From: Owenweeksia sp. TMED14
GTDB lineage: Bacteria > Bacteroidota > Bacteroidia > Flavobacteriales > Schleiferiaceae
NCBI GenBank assembly: GCA_949529985.1
Contig: CATIRS010000032.1
Location: 1 to 64,000, forward strand
Direction: 5' to 3'
Length of the DNA: 64,000 nt
Part shown: positions 37,665 through 48,400 of the stretch, piece by piece
Numbering within the stretch: position 1 is the stretch's first letter
How the letters are laid out: each line of letters starts with the position of its first letter
Notes under the pieces: generated by a model
What the model saw: only the letters and a program-made list of their open reading frames with translations
Databases searched by the model: none
What the model was told of the DNA's origin: nothing
Made by a program: the position numbers and the translations under genes

Positions 37665-38573
37665 TTAAACGAGATAAAAGAAAGTAAATACAAATACCCA
37701 AACAAGATCGACAAAGTGCCAATACAATCCAATTTTTTCAACCATACCATAAGATTTTCTTCGATCATATGTTCCAAGCATAACATTATAAAAGACCATA
37801 ATATTTAAAACTACTCCGGAAAAAACGTGAAAGCCATGGAAACCTGTGATGAAAAAGAAGAAATTAGCAAACTGTTGCTTTCCATATTCATTATGAATCA
37901 TATTGGCACCTTGAACAACGTGAGCACCATTTAAAGCTCTAAGGGTTGCCTCTCTAGTTAAAGGCATATGATCTTTCCCTGGGTTCTGAAGAACCAAATT
38001 ATTATTTAATCGAATCGATGAAAAAACTTCTTCATCAGAAAAAATAAGTTCATGGTTTGCCTTGTGACCATTCTCCATTCCGTTTACAACTTGAGAAAGA
38101 GAAAGCACCTCGCCTTCTAAGTCTGCAACTTTTAAAACCTGGCTAGATGACAATTCTACCCCACCTTTATCGCCTATGATAAAGTGATACCACTCCCAAG
38201 CCTGGCTACTAACAAAAATAGCACCACCCAAAATTGTTGCCACCATCCACCATGCAGTCGCAGTCTTTCTAAGCTGATGGCCAGCATTTACCGCCAAAAC
38301 CATAGTGACTGACGACATGATCAATACAAATGTCATGAATGCCACATACAAAAGAGGCTGCTCGCCTTGGAGACCAGGAAAGTGGGTGAATACATCCTCA
38401 GCGACAGGCCATTGCATCTCAAATCTAAATCTTACAAAAGCATAAGCTGTAAGAAATCCAGAAAAAGTAAGAGCATCAGAAATAAGAAAAAACCACATCA
38501 TCATCTTTCCGTACTCTGATTTCATGGGCTCGTTTCCTCCGCCCCAGACATTAGTATTTGTGTTTTTTTTCAT
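37665..38573 (-). CDS. Heme-copper oxidase subunit III with a long hydrophilic insertion
   Basis: A 302-residue subunit III homologue. Membrane helices are interrupted by a polar stretch of roughly 95 residues (about 134-230) between SSQAWEWYHFIIG and FANFFFFITGFHGFHVFSG, the latter being the conserved subunit III motif. In typical subunits this loop is far shorter. The inserted part contains acidic and His residues but no recognisable domain. The gene follows a second subunit III gene by 41 nt on the same strand. The role would be proton or oxygen handling and stability of the aa3 oxidase. Confidence 0.9.
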   Translation of the reverse strand: MKKNTNTNVWGGGNEPMKSEYGKMMMWFFLISDALTFSGFLTAYAFVRFRFEMQWPVAEDVFTHFPGLQGEQPLLYVAFMTFVLIMSSVTMVLAVNAGHQLRKTATAWWMVATILGGAIFVSSQAWEWYHFIIGDKGGVELSSSQVLKVADLEGEVLSLSQVVNGMENGHKANHELIFSDEEVFSSIRLNNNLVLQNPGKDHMPLTREATLRALNGAHVVQGANMIHNEYGKQQFANFFFFITGFHGFHVFSGVVLNIMVFYNVMLGTYDRRKSYGMVEKIGLYWHFVDLVWVFVFTFFYLV

Positions 38574-38614
38574 AGCTCAATCCAATGGTTCGATCATTTA
38601 TATTTTTTGCAAAA

Positions 38615-39199
38615 TTAGCGCAGAAACGTCAAAAAGAGAAGAAGATAAATCCATAAAAACCCAAGAAAATGCCAAAACTGAGCGGATAGCTCAAATTGAA
38701 GCATGTTTTCCTTTGTGAATATCCTACGAGAACTCCTTATTAAGGCGACCAAAAGAACAATCACCCCGGCTAAAGCATGCATCCAATGGAACCAAGTAAT
38801 AACATATAACCAACTTCCAGCAGGTCGACTTTCTTCACCGGTGAAGAATATTCCCTGGTTTTCCATCAACGCATTCCAACCAAGAATCTGGAACATTAAA
38901 AATGCTAATCCAAATAAAAATGCAAGTCCAATTAATGAATTTGAATATTTATAATTTTCATTTTTTATGTTTCTTCCAGCTAAAACAAGAAGCGCACTTG
39001 AAAGAACAATAAATATTGTGCTTAAGAAGAACTCATTGGGTAGAGCAATAGTCTGCCATGCTCCTTTTGCTACCAATGACGATTTAGAAACAACATAACC
39101 TGAAGTCAATCCAGCAAATGCCATTCCTATACTAGCCATACCAATCCATAACATGGGCCTAGATGTTTTCTCTCGAATTTCTTTCCGACTTTGATTCAT
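38615..39199 (-). CDS. Heme-copper oxidase subunit III, second copy
   Basis: A 194-residue five-helix subunit III homologue without the long loop of its neighbour. Recognisable stretches are WLYVITWFHWMHALAGVIVL and the end AQFWHFLGFLWIYLLLFLTF. Tandem subunit III genes are usual in Bacteroidota oxidase operons. It starts 2 nt downstream of the heme O synthase gene. Whether both are in the same complex cannot be told from sequence. Confidence 0.88.
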   Translation of the reverse strand: MNQSRKEIREKTSRPMLWIGMASIGMAFAGLTSGYVVSKSSLVAKGAWQTIALPNEFFLSTIFIVLSSALLVLAGRNIKNENYKYSNSLIGLAFLFGLAFLMFQILGWNALMENQGIFFTGEESRPAGSWLYVITWFHWMHALAGVIVLLVALIRSSRRIFTKENMLQFELSAQFWHFLGFLWIYLLLFLTFLR

Positions 39200-39201
39200 A
39201 G

Positions 39202-40056
39202 TTAATTTATATAGTGATCTAAAATATAGGTTATTTGAAGTAATGGCAAGTATCGGATTGTGCCGAACATAAGTGATCGTGCAGCAGAATCAGAGGGTTC
39301 TCTGTGATGCGATACTGCCAATCGCAAAACATCAAGACCAAGTATGAAAACTACTATTGCAGCGGGCATAGACAATTCTAAAGATCCTGTTAATCCAAAA
39401 GCTGGCAGTATTGAAACAAACATCATCCAAAGTGTATAAATTATGCTCATATAAGTCACCGAACTATCTTTTTTTCTGCTAGGAAGCAAGAAATAACCTG
39501 CCTTAGCATAGTCATCATAGCCAAGCCATGCGATAGCCCAAAAATGTGGAAACTGCCATAAAAACTGTATTGCAAAAAGAATGCCTGACTCAATACCAAA
39601 ATCTCCTGTTACCGCAACCCAACCAAGAAGAAAAGGTATGGCTCCTGGTAAAGCACCTACAAGAACAGCCCATGGCGACTTTGCCTTCATCGGTGTATAA
39701 ACCAATACGTAAAGCAGCATAGAGACCAAACCAAATACAGCTGTGGTTATATTTAAAAATGCAAGAGCTGTGGTCCCAACTAAACCCAAACCTAAAGCCC
39801 ATTTATAAGCCTCAGATTTCCTCATTCGACCTGCAGGAAGGGGTCTCAATTTTGTCCTTTCCATTAATGCATCTGTTTCTATCTCCCAAATTTGATTGAA
39901 TGCATTGCTTGCTCCAACGATTGCAAATCCTCCGATGATGAGTAAAGAAAATTCACTCCATAAAAAAATAGGAGCCCCTAATAAGTATCCTGATGCTGCT
40001 GAAAAAACAACTGTAAAAGCAAGCCTGAATTTTAAAAGAAGACCAATATCACGCAT
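39202..40056 (-). CDS. ctaB: Protoheme IX farnesyltransferase (heme O synthase)
   Basis: A 284-residue UbiA-superfamily membrane enzyme that adds a farnesyl group to heme b, giving heme O for the oxidase. The first aspartate motif is NAFNQIWEIETDALMERT with the typical RPLPAGRM, and the second region is GYDDYAKAGYFLLPSRK. Between eight and nine helices are visible. The start at 40056 overlaps cysQ by 8 nt; an in-frame ATG at 40080 would overlap by 32 nt. The gene heads the oxidase assembly unit, though cysQ lies in front on the same transcript. Confidence 0.94.
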   Translation of the reverse strand: MRDIGLLLKFRLAFTVVFSAASGYLLGAPIFLWSEFSLLIIGGFAIVGASNAFNQIWEIETDALMERTKLRPLPAGRMRKSEAYKWALGLGLVGTTALAFLNITTAVFGLVSMLLYVLVYTPMKAKSPWAVLVGALPGAIPFLLGWVAVTGDFGIESGILFAIQFLWQFPHFWAIAWLGYDDYAKAGYFLLPSRKKDSSVTYMSIIYTLWMMFVSILPAFGLTGSLELSMPAAIVVFILGLDVLRLAVSHHREPSDSAARSLMFGTIRYLPLLQITYILDHYIN

Positions 40057-40888
40057 TGTCACATAGATATTTGGCACCACAAACGATGAAAAACGGATTT
40101 AAAAGATTCTTTTTATTGTAAACCAAAGGCTTACTCCAAGTTAACTCCTGATTAGACTCCTCGATTTGGAACATATGACAATTGGCTCCTAGAGCAATAG
40201 CATGACCTGCTGCCGTATCCCACTCCATAGTCAATGCTGCACGTGGATATGCGTGCGCGCTACCTTCGGCGACTAGGCATATTTTTAATGAACTACCCAT
40301 GGAGATTCGATCAATTTCTCCATATTTATTTTCCCATTTCTTCAGAAGAGCTTCAGTTGAAGTACTCCCATGAGACCGGCTTGCAATGACAGTAAGATTC
40401 TCGGGCAATTCACCAGGCAAAATACTACCTTTCTCTTTTAATTCTTCCCAACTAACCCTCTTAGAACTTTTTAAAGAACCACTTTCTGGTCCGCCAACAT
40501 ATAACCAATCTAAAACTGGACTATAAACAACCCCCCAAACTGGGGTATCCCCTTTAACAAGAGCGATATTTATTGTGAATTCTCCATTACCTTTTATGAA
40601 CTCCTTTGTCCCATCCAAAGGATCAACTACCCAGAAATAATCCCAATCTTTACGAATATTATAATCTGCGTGTTCACCTTCCTCAGATAATATGGGCCAG
40701 CCTGAAATAACTAAAGTGTCCTGAATAATATGATGTGCTCTAATGTCAGCAATTGTAACAGGACTGTCATCATGTTTCTTTTCTGATTGTATTTCTTTTT
40801 GGTTGTAGACTTCTAATATTGCGTCTGCTGCGCGATAAACGGCTTTGAGAATGTCGTCAGGGCTTAGCTTAGAATTCGGGAAAGGCAT
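40049..40888 (-). CDS. cysQ: 3'(2'),5'-bisphosphate nucleotidase CysQ
   Basis: A 279-residue magnesium-dependent phosphatase of the inositol monophosphatase superfamily. Metal-site motifs are LSEEGEH, VVDPLDGTKEF and the C-terminal TMEWDTAAGHAIALG. CysQ removes the 3' phosphate of PAP, a by-product of sulfate assimilation and sulfotransfer. The sequence GTKEFIKGNGEFTINIAL is typical of CysQ rather than SuhB. It overlaps the heme O synthase gene, an association without clear functional logic. Confidence 0.93.
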   Translation of the reverse strand: MPFPNSKLSPDDILKAVYRAADAILEVYNQKEIQSEKKHDDSPVTIADIRAHHIIQDTLVISGWPILSEEGEHADYNIRKDWDYFWVVDPLDGTKEFIKGNGEFTINIALVKGDTPVWGVVYSPVLDWLYVGGPESGSLKSSKRVSWEELKEKGSILPGELPENLTVIASRSHGSTSTEALLKKWENKYGEIDRISMGSSLKICLVAEGSAHAYPRAALTMEWDTAAGHAIALGANCHMFQIEESNQELTWSKPLVYNKKNLLNPFFIVCGAKYLCDNA

Positions 40889-40933
40889 ATTAATTTATTT
40901 CGCTTTACAATTCGTATTGTTATGACTTGGAAT

Positions 40934-40962
40934 AAAAAAACCCCAGCATTCTGGGGCTTTTT
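40934..40962 (-). terminator. Rho-independent terminator after tonB
   Basis: A perfect stem CCCCAG / CTGGGG with loop AATG on the minus strand followed by seven T; the opposite strand also ends in five T. It lies 18 nt after the tonB stop and before cysQ's promoter side, and closes the gcvH-vanZ-tonB unit. Confidence 0.8.
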
Positions 40963-40979
40963 AAATATTTTTATCTTTT

Positions 40980-41678
40980 TTATTGAAGTTTAGCATTTAT
41001 TGGAAGGCTGTATCGCATTCTTACTGGACGACCCCCTACTTTCGCTGGAAGCATTTTTGGGAGTTGTCTGACTACTCGTAAAGATTCATCATCTAAGAGC
41101 TTATCAACAGACCGTTCGATTGTAATATCTGAAACTTTTCCATCTTTTTCAATAATAAAGGAAACCCATATTTTTCCCTGAATGCCCATTTGCTTTGCCA
41201 TCTCCGGAAATTCAAATTTCCTCCCAACAAATTGCCTAATCTTTACATTAAAGCAGTTAAAACGTTCATCTTCCGTAGCCAGATCTTCGCATCCGGGATA
41301 AATAGGCTTACTCTCAACATTAACAAAATTAAATATATCATCATCTAAGACTTCATCAATAAGCTCGATTTCATCACTATTATCAATCTCTGTAGACTCC
41401 ATTTCTAACTCATCAATATCTAATTTATCATCAACAATGGTTATGATTTCGGGAGGGGCAGGCGGTGGAGGTGGAGGTGGAGGTGTATTCCGCTGTGTGA
41501 TAACGACCTCTTCGTCATCAATAAAGGCATCTAGGTTTCCTAAACTTCCAGGTCCATCAGCATAAGTCTTCCACTCAAAGGCACCCCAAACAATGGTCAA
41601 AGCCAAAACCAAACCTATCTGCAAGAAAAGGCCTGTCTTATTTTCTAAATCTGCTTTAAAGGTCTTCCGATTCTTCAT
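40980..41678 (-). CDS. Energy transducer TonB
   Basis: A 232-residue TonB-family protein. One N-terminal membrane helix (about 15-31) is followed by a proline-rich spacer (PPPPPPPPAPPEI, about 67-79), an acidic segment (DELEMESTEIDNSDEIELI) and a C-terminal TonB domain with FPEMAKQMGIQGKIWVSFII and the closing VGGRPVRMRYSLPI. It passes proton-motive energy from ExbBD to outer-membrane receptors. exbB and exbD are not in the window. The gene is 12 nt downstream of vanZ on the same strand. Confidence 0.92.
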   Translation of the reverse strand: MKNRKTFKADLENKTGLFLQIGLVLALTIVWGAFEWKTYADGPGSLGNLDAFIDDEEVVITQRNTPPPPPPPPAPPEIITIVDDKLDIDELEMESTEIDNSDEIELIDEVLDDDIFNFVNVESKPIYPGCEDLATEDERFNCFNVKIRQFVGRKFEFPEMAKQMGIQGKIWVSFIIEKDGKVSDITIERSVDKLLDDESLRVVRQLPKMLPAKVGGRPVRMRYSLPINAKLQ

Positions 41679-41690
41679 TTCGGTAAAATT

Positions 41691-42074
41691 TTAAGTGGTA
41701 AAGATACGCTTCCCTAAAAATCGGGCAAGAATAATACCAAAAATTAAACCAATACTATTAGAAATCACATCTTGAAATGAAAAGGACCTCCCATTTAGAA
41801 GCGTCGGTTGAATAATTTCAACGGTAAAGCCTATTAAAAAGCAAAGTAATGCGGGCTTCCATGGTCCGAAAGACGACCTTGACCCCATGGCAAATAAAAA
41901 TGCCGAAAAAAAATACGCTGTAAAATGCAGAATGAAATCCTCTAATGAATAAAAAATACTTGGGATATTTTTAGAGGCGATAAGACTAAAAAAAATAACG
42001 ACAGCGGACCATAAAGAACCTGAAATCAACCAGATTTTATGACCAACTTTAAGAGGAATAAATTTACCCACCAA
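41691..42074 (-). CDS. VanZ family membrane protein
   Basis: A 127-residue membrane protein with four helices and the VanZ-like pattern, including FILHFTAYFFSAFLFAMG, CFLIGFTVEIIQP and SFSFQDVISNSIGLIFGII. VanZ-like proteins without resistance genes are common; the function is not established, and no glycopeptide-resistance gene is nearby. It overlaps gcvH by 11 nt. Confidence 0.87.
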   Translation of the reverse strand: MVGKFIPLKVGHKIWLISGSLWSAVVIFFSLIASKNIPSIFYSLEDFILHFTAYFFSAFLFAMGSRSSFGPWKPALLCFLIGFTVEIIQPTLLNGRSFSFQDVISNSIGLIFGIILARFLGKRIFTT

Positions 42075-42444
42075 GGAGATCAGAATAACTTGAAGAGCTC
42101 ATCAAATCATCTAGCAAAGGAATATCTGATAATTTTATTTTCACCATCCATCCTTTTCCGTAGGGATCTTCATTCACTAATTCAGGATTATCATCAAGAA
42201 GTTCATTAACCTCTAATATCCGGCAATCAAGAGGAACATATAAGTCGCTAACTGTCTTGACAGCCTCGACAGAGCCAAAAACTTCCTCTTTAGATAAATT
42301 GTCCCCTTCTGTAGGGATATCAACAAAAACGATATCTCCAAGTTCGCTTTGAGCGAAATCAGTTATTCCCATCGTAGCACTATCGCCATCCAGACGAAGC
42401 CACTCATGATCTTTTGTGTATTTTAAGTCAGTTGGAATATTCAT
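42064..42444 (-). CDS. gcvH: Glycine cleavage system H protein
   Basis: A 126-residue lipoyl carrier protein. The lipoylated Lys is K63 in FGSVEAVKTVSDLY, flanked by the conserved N-terminal YTKDHEWLRLDG and the C-terminal NEDPYGKGWMVKI. It shuttles the aminomethyl group between the P, T and L proteins of glycine cleavage. Other gcv genes are not in the window, as usual in Flavobacteriia. A -7 element 18-25 nt before the start suggests its own promoter between sprA and gcvH. Confidence 0.96.
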   Translation of the reverse strand: MNIPTDLKYTKDHEWLRLDGDSATMGITDFAQSELGDIVFVDIPTEGDNLSKEEVFGSVEAVKTVSDLYVPLDCRILEVNELLDDNPELVNEDPYGKGWMVKIKLSDIPLLDDLMSSSSYSDLLGG

Positions 42445-42461
42445 TATAAAAAATTTAATGG

Positions 42462-42469
42462 CAAATATA
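42462..42469 (-). promoter_or_regulatory. Promoter -7 element for gcvH-vanZ-tonB
   Basis: TATATTTG on the minus strand is a perfect TAnnTTTG match in the 34-nt gap after sprA, ending 17 nt before the gcvH ATG. No clear -33 TTG is visible. Confidence 0.45.
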
Positions 42470-42478
42470 GTAAAGAGA

Positions 42479-45400
42479 CTAGCTACCTAGATTGAGTCTC
42501 AAGGCAATTCCACTTTGCCATTGGTTTGTTGGAAATGCCATTGAAGTTTTGAAGGTGCTGATTGTTTGATCATAATAAAACTGAGCTGCCAGCCTTCGAC
42601 TCAGACGATAGTCTGCGGTTAACTTTATTGTAGTCCTTCTTTGTCCAGCAGTAGGCTGATTAAAGCCCTCTAGGATCCGACGAATAACTGTTTGATTGTC
42701 ACTTACACGAACATCAATTTTTAATTCAAGGTTTGACTTAATATTGTTTCGCTGACCTGCATCATCCACAATAGTAAATTGCACATCGCGAATTATATAG
42801 CCCAGTCCAACAGTAATATCTGTCGACTTACTTTCAGTAATTTGATTATTCGCCATACTCAATGCAATCTGCCGCTGCTTGCCAATTTCAAACTTAAATG
42901 AAGTATTAGTTCTAGTTCTAACATCTACTCCAATCAATGGAGAGAATGACTCAGAAATTGAGACTTGACCTATTTGCATTTCAGGTATAATATCCAAGTT
43001 CGAATTTCTTGGGAATGCATTCGTAGGGTTGTTTTGAATGTTTTGAGCCCTTAACATATTTGTTTGAATGCCTTGAACTGTTAAATTATTGGCATAAGTA
43101 TGACTTAAAGAAAATGCGGTAAATACCTTTCGAAACTTCTTTAGTCTCATGAGGCCAGTATAATTAATTGACCAGTTGGGCATTGGCACAAGAGACTTAA
43201 AGTTAATGCGTTTCATTGTTTCAGGCTTTTGATATCCATAAGCAGAAAAAAAGCTGTTTATTAACACATCACTTTGAAGAACGGAATATCCATCCCAGCC
43301 ATATCTAGAAGAATCCGATTCCATAATTAGTGACTGGCTATAACCGGGAATATTTATCAATGCGCTATCAGAAAACTGTTTAGAAAACTTTAATCTGTTT
43401 TCTAAAAAAATATCGAATGCACGACTTCCATAACTTGGGGCCTTACTTGTATCAAATGCGCTACGCAATGATAACCACGAAGTCGAAAATGTCTCAGTAT
43501 TTTGGGGACTAAATGGATGAAACCCCTTAGAGTACAGAGAATCTATACCTACGCCTTCAGTATAACGATATGTACTACTATTTTGAGATCCGTAATTCTG
43601 AGTTGCCTTAAGTGTTATCCTAAAGTCGGTAATAGGTTCTAATTGAGCTCGGGCATTAAAAGTTCTAGTCTCGGTCCGTAGGTATCTATTTGGTTGGTTT
43701 GGGTTTTTTATCAACCAGTTATTATCTGAATCACTTGCTCGGCTAGCTATATCAACAGGCAATCCAAAAAGAACGTCAAGCCCTGGAGCCATGGCTTGAG
43801 ATGGAGACAATCCACTTAGAACTGGCCTAGGATTGAAACCGGGGAGATACATTCCAGTATTTAGTGTGCCACTTATATTTACAGACTTAACAAGAGTAAC
43901 CATATCCACTGCAGCAATTAAGACTTTCTTGCCAATTCCATCTTTCTCATCTTCCTTCTTTTTCTTCTTCTTTAAATTACTTGAAGTCTTCCCCGTAAGA
44001 CGCTGCTCCATTGAAGTTCTGGCTCCACGAGAAGTTTTACCACTACCTTTTTTTAACTTTTTATACCACTCAAACTTTTTATAAAATGTCGCAAAATTTA
44101 AATTTGCTGTACCATTCCATTTACCTGAATTCTCTATGATATTCCCAAAATCTAAACTATCTATTTTTTGAATTGAAGCAAGCAGAGAATTAGCTTTCCA
44201 ATCATAATCAGCAGTATACCTCAGTTGAACCTGAGCAAAATCCATGTAAGGGAGTTTATTTATTGGTATGTTCCATGAAGTATTTATTGTGTGATGGTAT
44301 TCAACTGGCCGACCACCTGCTATCAAATTAGAATCTAAAAATGATTTCACTGTGTCTATTTTATTTGACCCCGGTAATTCATCTACCCTAACACGCATGC
44401 GGGCGGCATAGTCAAACTTTATTCCTTTACTTAAGTCCCATACGACATTGTATTTTCGATCCATCGTGAAGTTCTTACTAAACATCGTTGGCAGTTTGAA
44501 ATTTGGATTGTCCACATTTCGCATCTTCATTGTCTGAATCGATCTAAGAACATCACCGCGAACACTTATTTTCGATGGAGTTAAATTCACATTAAAATCT
44601 TTGATTAAGGTCAAGTTCTTATTTCGAATTTTTTTAAAAGGCTGAAGGCTGAAAGGATTCGTTTGAAAATTATAAAGTAAAGTCCCTTTGTGCTCCTCTC
44701 TGTCATCCTTAAGAGTATTAGCATCACTACGCATGATTTCATTAAATGAATACGAGGCTGTCCAATTGCTAATATCAAAAGGCGTTGGCCCACGAGCACC
44801 ACTTTTTAAATTTGATTTTTTCCGAGAATTTTTTACCTTATCCTTACTAGGCGATCCTCGAGAAACATTCGGCCCAGGAGATTTAGTGCCAGAAGAACGC
44901 TCAAATCGAACGTTGGTGAAATTAAATCCACGACGTGTTATTTTATCGGCAACCAATTTTCTGAGAGAATCTCTATCATTAGCCCCTTGCATATTTTTTA
45001 AAGCCCGACTCATTTCAATATCAGGATTTAAAGGATTAAACATAGGGGTTTTCCAATCCTGAGCATTGTTTATAAATAAAGGCAGCCGTAAACGAGTTTT
45101 AAATGGCAAGAAGCGAGTAAGCTCTATGTTGGTTTGAAAATCATAAGTCGCAGCAGAAAATTTATTTCTCTCCTGGGGACTCATATCCAAAGAACCAAAC
45201 CCGACCGTGCTATAGGTCCCACTTAAAGCCACTTGCCCAAGGTCTGCAAGTTGAGTGGTAGTGCGCGCAATTGCAGATATTCCTCCACGGTTATCAAATT
45301 CAGTCATTCTCAATTCATTAACCCATATTTCTGCACATTTATCCATACCATCATCAGAACTGGCAGTGCTTCTCTTCTTAGGGTTGCGCACTCCCATCAA

Positions 45401-48400
45401 AATAGTTCTGACATTTCCAAGATTAGGCACACCTACGACTCTTAAAATCCCTTTTCCGTCAACTTCTTGCTTTTCATAAGGAATATCAATTTGAATGGAC
45501 GCGTTACCTATCATAGCAGCATCCCTTTCTAGTTTTAGATTTGTTAAGTCTTCAAATGCCAAATCAATCTCATTTGACAATGGCCATACTATCCCGGGGT
45601 CATTACTTCCCCATGGTGTCACTTCTAAAGGAATTTCATATTCATAGTAGTTTTGGCTGTAGTCATTTCCAAAACGAATAAATAATCTTAAATCACCATC
45701 TATCAATTGTTCAGACGCTTCGCCAGCTTCAGCATGAGCAAATAATCTTAGACGTTTATTCATGCGCATGTCTATATTGGTGTTTTTAAAAGCAGCTCTT
45801 GCATCACCATCTCTAAGGCCACATACCCTTAAACTCAAAGATTGCTCATTTTGCTGCACCAGAGAAGTGTTTCCCTGAAGTACTTGCCTTACAATTCCTG
45901 GTGGCAAGACATATGGAATTGGCTTTCTTCCACCATTCTCTTCCAAATTAACTGCATTCATAACGAATGTTGTTTCATCCGTTGCGTCGACTGGTATTAG
46001 CTCTCTCGACTCTTCGAGAGAGAATCTATAGCGCCGCCATTCCCCTCTTACTAGATCTAGTCTTGCAAACCTCAAAACAGTAGGAGCTCCCCATCCTTTC
46101 ATGATCATCCTCATAAAACGAATCGAACGAAAATCGGAGGCCCCTCCTATCCTTTTATTAGGTTCAAATACTGGGATTTTAAATTGAATCCAACGAACAG
46201 GCCTTCTCGTATTATCAGGAAGCAAGTCCGTCTGAGTCTCATAAATATCAGCAATATGATTCTTTCCAATAACCAAATCTTCAGGTCGCATAGATATATG
46301 ATATTGAAAATATTGTTCAGATTTATTCAAAGTAGCATCTCTATTAACATCTTCTTTATCAGGTAAGTTTGTGTAAGTAGCAGGCAACCCATTGATTAAT
46401 GTGGTTTGTGAATTTCCATCAGGGTTATTAAAATACCTATAACGATTCAAGATATCAGCATCTACTGAGTCTTGATTTGGCCCACGGTAATATGAGAAAT
46501 TATCGGCGGAAGGATCCTTAGCTCCATTGACATATGCAGTACTGTTGATTCCAAATGCATTATTTAGAGAGTTCAAGTAAGATTGACCGCTATTACCTTT
46601 CAATCGACTTTCACGTGCATCATTCAAACCATCTAGCCCAACATCCTGATGTATTCTTGAATTTGGATCATTGTCAAAGGCCTGAACAACAGGCTGGTAT
46701 TTAGATGTATAACCCCATACCGAAGAATCTACATCAATAGGCTGACCAGATGAGGACAATCCATTCTCAAAACTTTGACGACCATCTTTAAGTATATCCT
46801 CAGATAAATTACCCAAATGAAAATATAAATCACCACCCATGGCCGTGCTATTATCCAAGAACGGGTCCATCATCCAGAATTGGATGAATTCTATATTTTG
46901 TTCTTCAAAATTATTTATCGAAAGTTGGCGCATTATTCCAGCCCATCGAGATTTTGGATCAATAAGAGAACCGTCGGGATTAAGTCCAGCACTGTAATTT
47001 GGATATCCAGAAACATCATAATTATATGGGCCACGCTCATTAGGGTCAAACTGCAAGTCGAACATGGCGACATTGGTTGCCATTCCAGGCTGTAAGGGAA
47101 CATTTGGAAAGACCTCTGCTAGCGGGACAAGTCGTTGCTGGTGATCAGATGTTACTGCTGGATTATTGCGAATATTTTCAGGAGTCTGACTATTATTTGC
47201 AAAAAATGAAGGGTCAATGATATACCAACTCATTCTAGCCCGATTTGCATTGTATGCCCAGTTGTTACTTAAATAAGCCTCAGGGAATAGTTTAGATTGG
47301 CCTTCTGGAGTAGACGCCAAGTGCCAAGTCGTTGTGCCTCTCAGATCGATTGTGGTCTGAGAGGTTTCAAAATCATCTAAATATGTCGTTGCTTCACCAT
47401 TTATTTTTATTGCCTTAGGGGAACCAGGAAGGAGTTGAGCAATCTCAGCCTGTATCTGAATTTTAGAAGGTGCATTTGTAGAAACAAAAGGTAGCCTATC
47501 AAGAAAACGTGTTAACCCAGGTAGATTCTTTTGGTATTGTGTTTGAAATCCCCAAATATTATTAGCGATTGGCTCATCACCTGAATTAACCTTTTGTGTC
47601 AGTGGCCTTTCTGCTAAACGAAGGAATGTCCCCCCTAAAGTCCAATCCTTAGAAATCTCGTGCTCTAAAGCTAAGCCCGAGAATGTTTTAGCTTGAAAAT
47701 TAAACATTGTATTATTCTCAAAAGAAACTTTTATAGGCATTCCTGATTGCAATAAGCTTTCATTAAGAATTCGGACTTGACCTAGCGAATAATCAACGGT
47801 AAAATCTTGATTTTCTATTAGTTTACTTCCTCCAGCAGTGACAGAAATAGATCCCCTTGGGATATTAAATGAATTGAGCTGAATCAATGAACCTCCTGCG
47901 CTTTTATACTTACCCCGAATAAGAAATTTATTCAATTGTGTTTGCTCCTGAGCTCTAAAAAGAGTTGAATCATAAAGTTGTTGATAAACATATTTATCTT
48001 TTTCATCTAGAGTGGATAATTTCTCGGACAAACTGGATCCAAATGGTTCTAGAACAGGGAGAATTACTCGACCCTTTTGACTCAAAACTGTTACGCCCTC
48101 AACATAGTCAAATAGACCATCTGGGAATGGATCGTTGTTGTTATTTACGTGATCCATGTCCAATACTTGAATAAGAAGTCGATCCTTAACAGTACTTTTC
48201 GGTAAAAATGGGATCGGCAAACCTGTCGCATCATTCATATACATCACTTCCAATCTAAAGTCTTCCTTTGAAAGCTGAAATGCATTAAGACTGTAGACAT
48301 TTTTCATCATAAGATCCCAAAGAGGTGACTTTACATTTAAAAGTGTGTGTTTGACTAATTTTAGAATTAAGCTTTTAGGTGCCATAATACCATCATTTGA

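Noticed and set aside
41461..41490. GGAGGT-type repeat as a regulatory or slippage element
   Set aside because: It encodes the Pro-rich spacer of TonB, which is normal.
43965..43985. Lys-rich stretch in sprA as a sign of frameshift
   Set aside because: The frame continues normally on both sides with SprA-like strands, so it is a charged loop.
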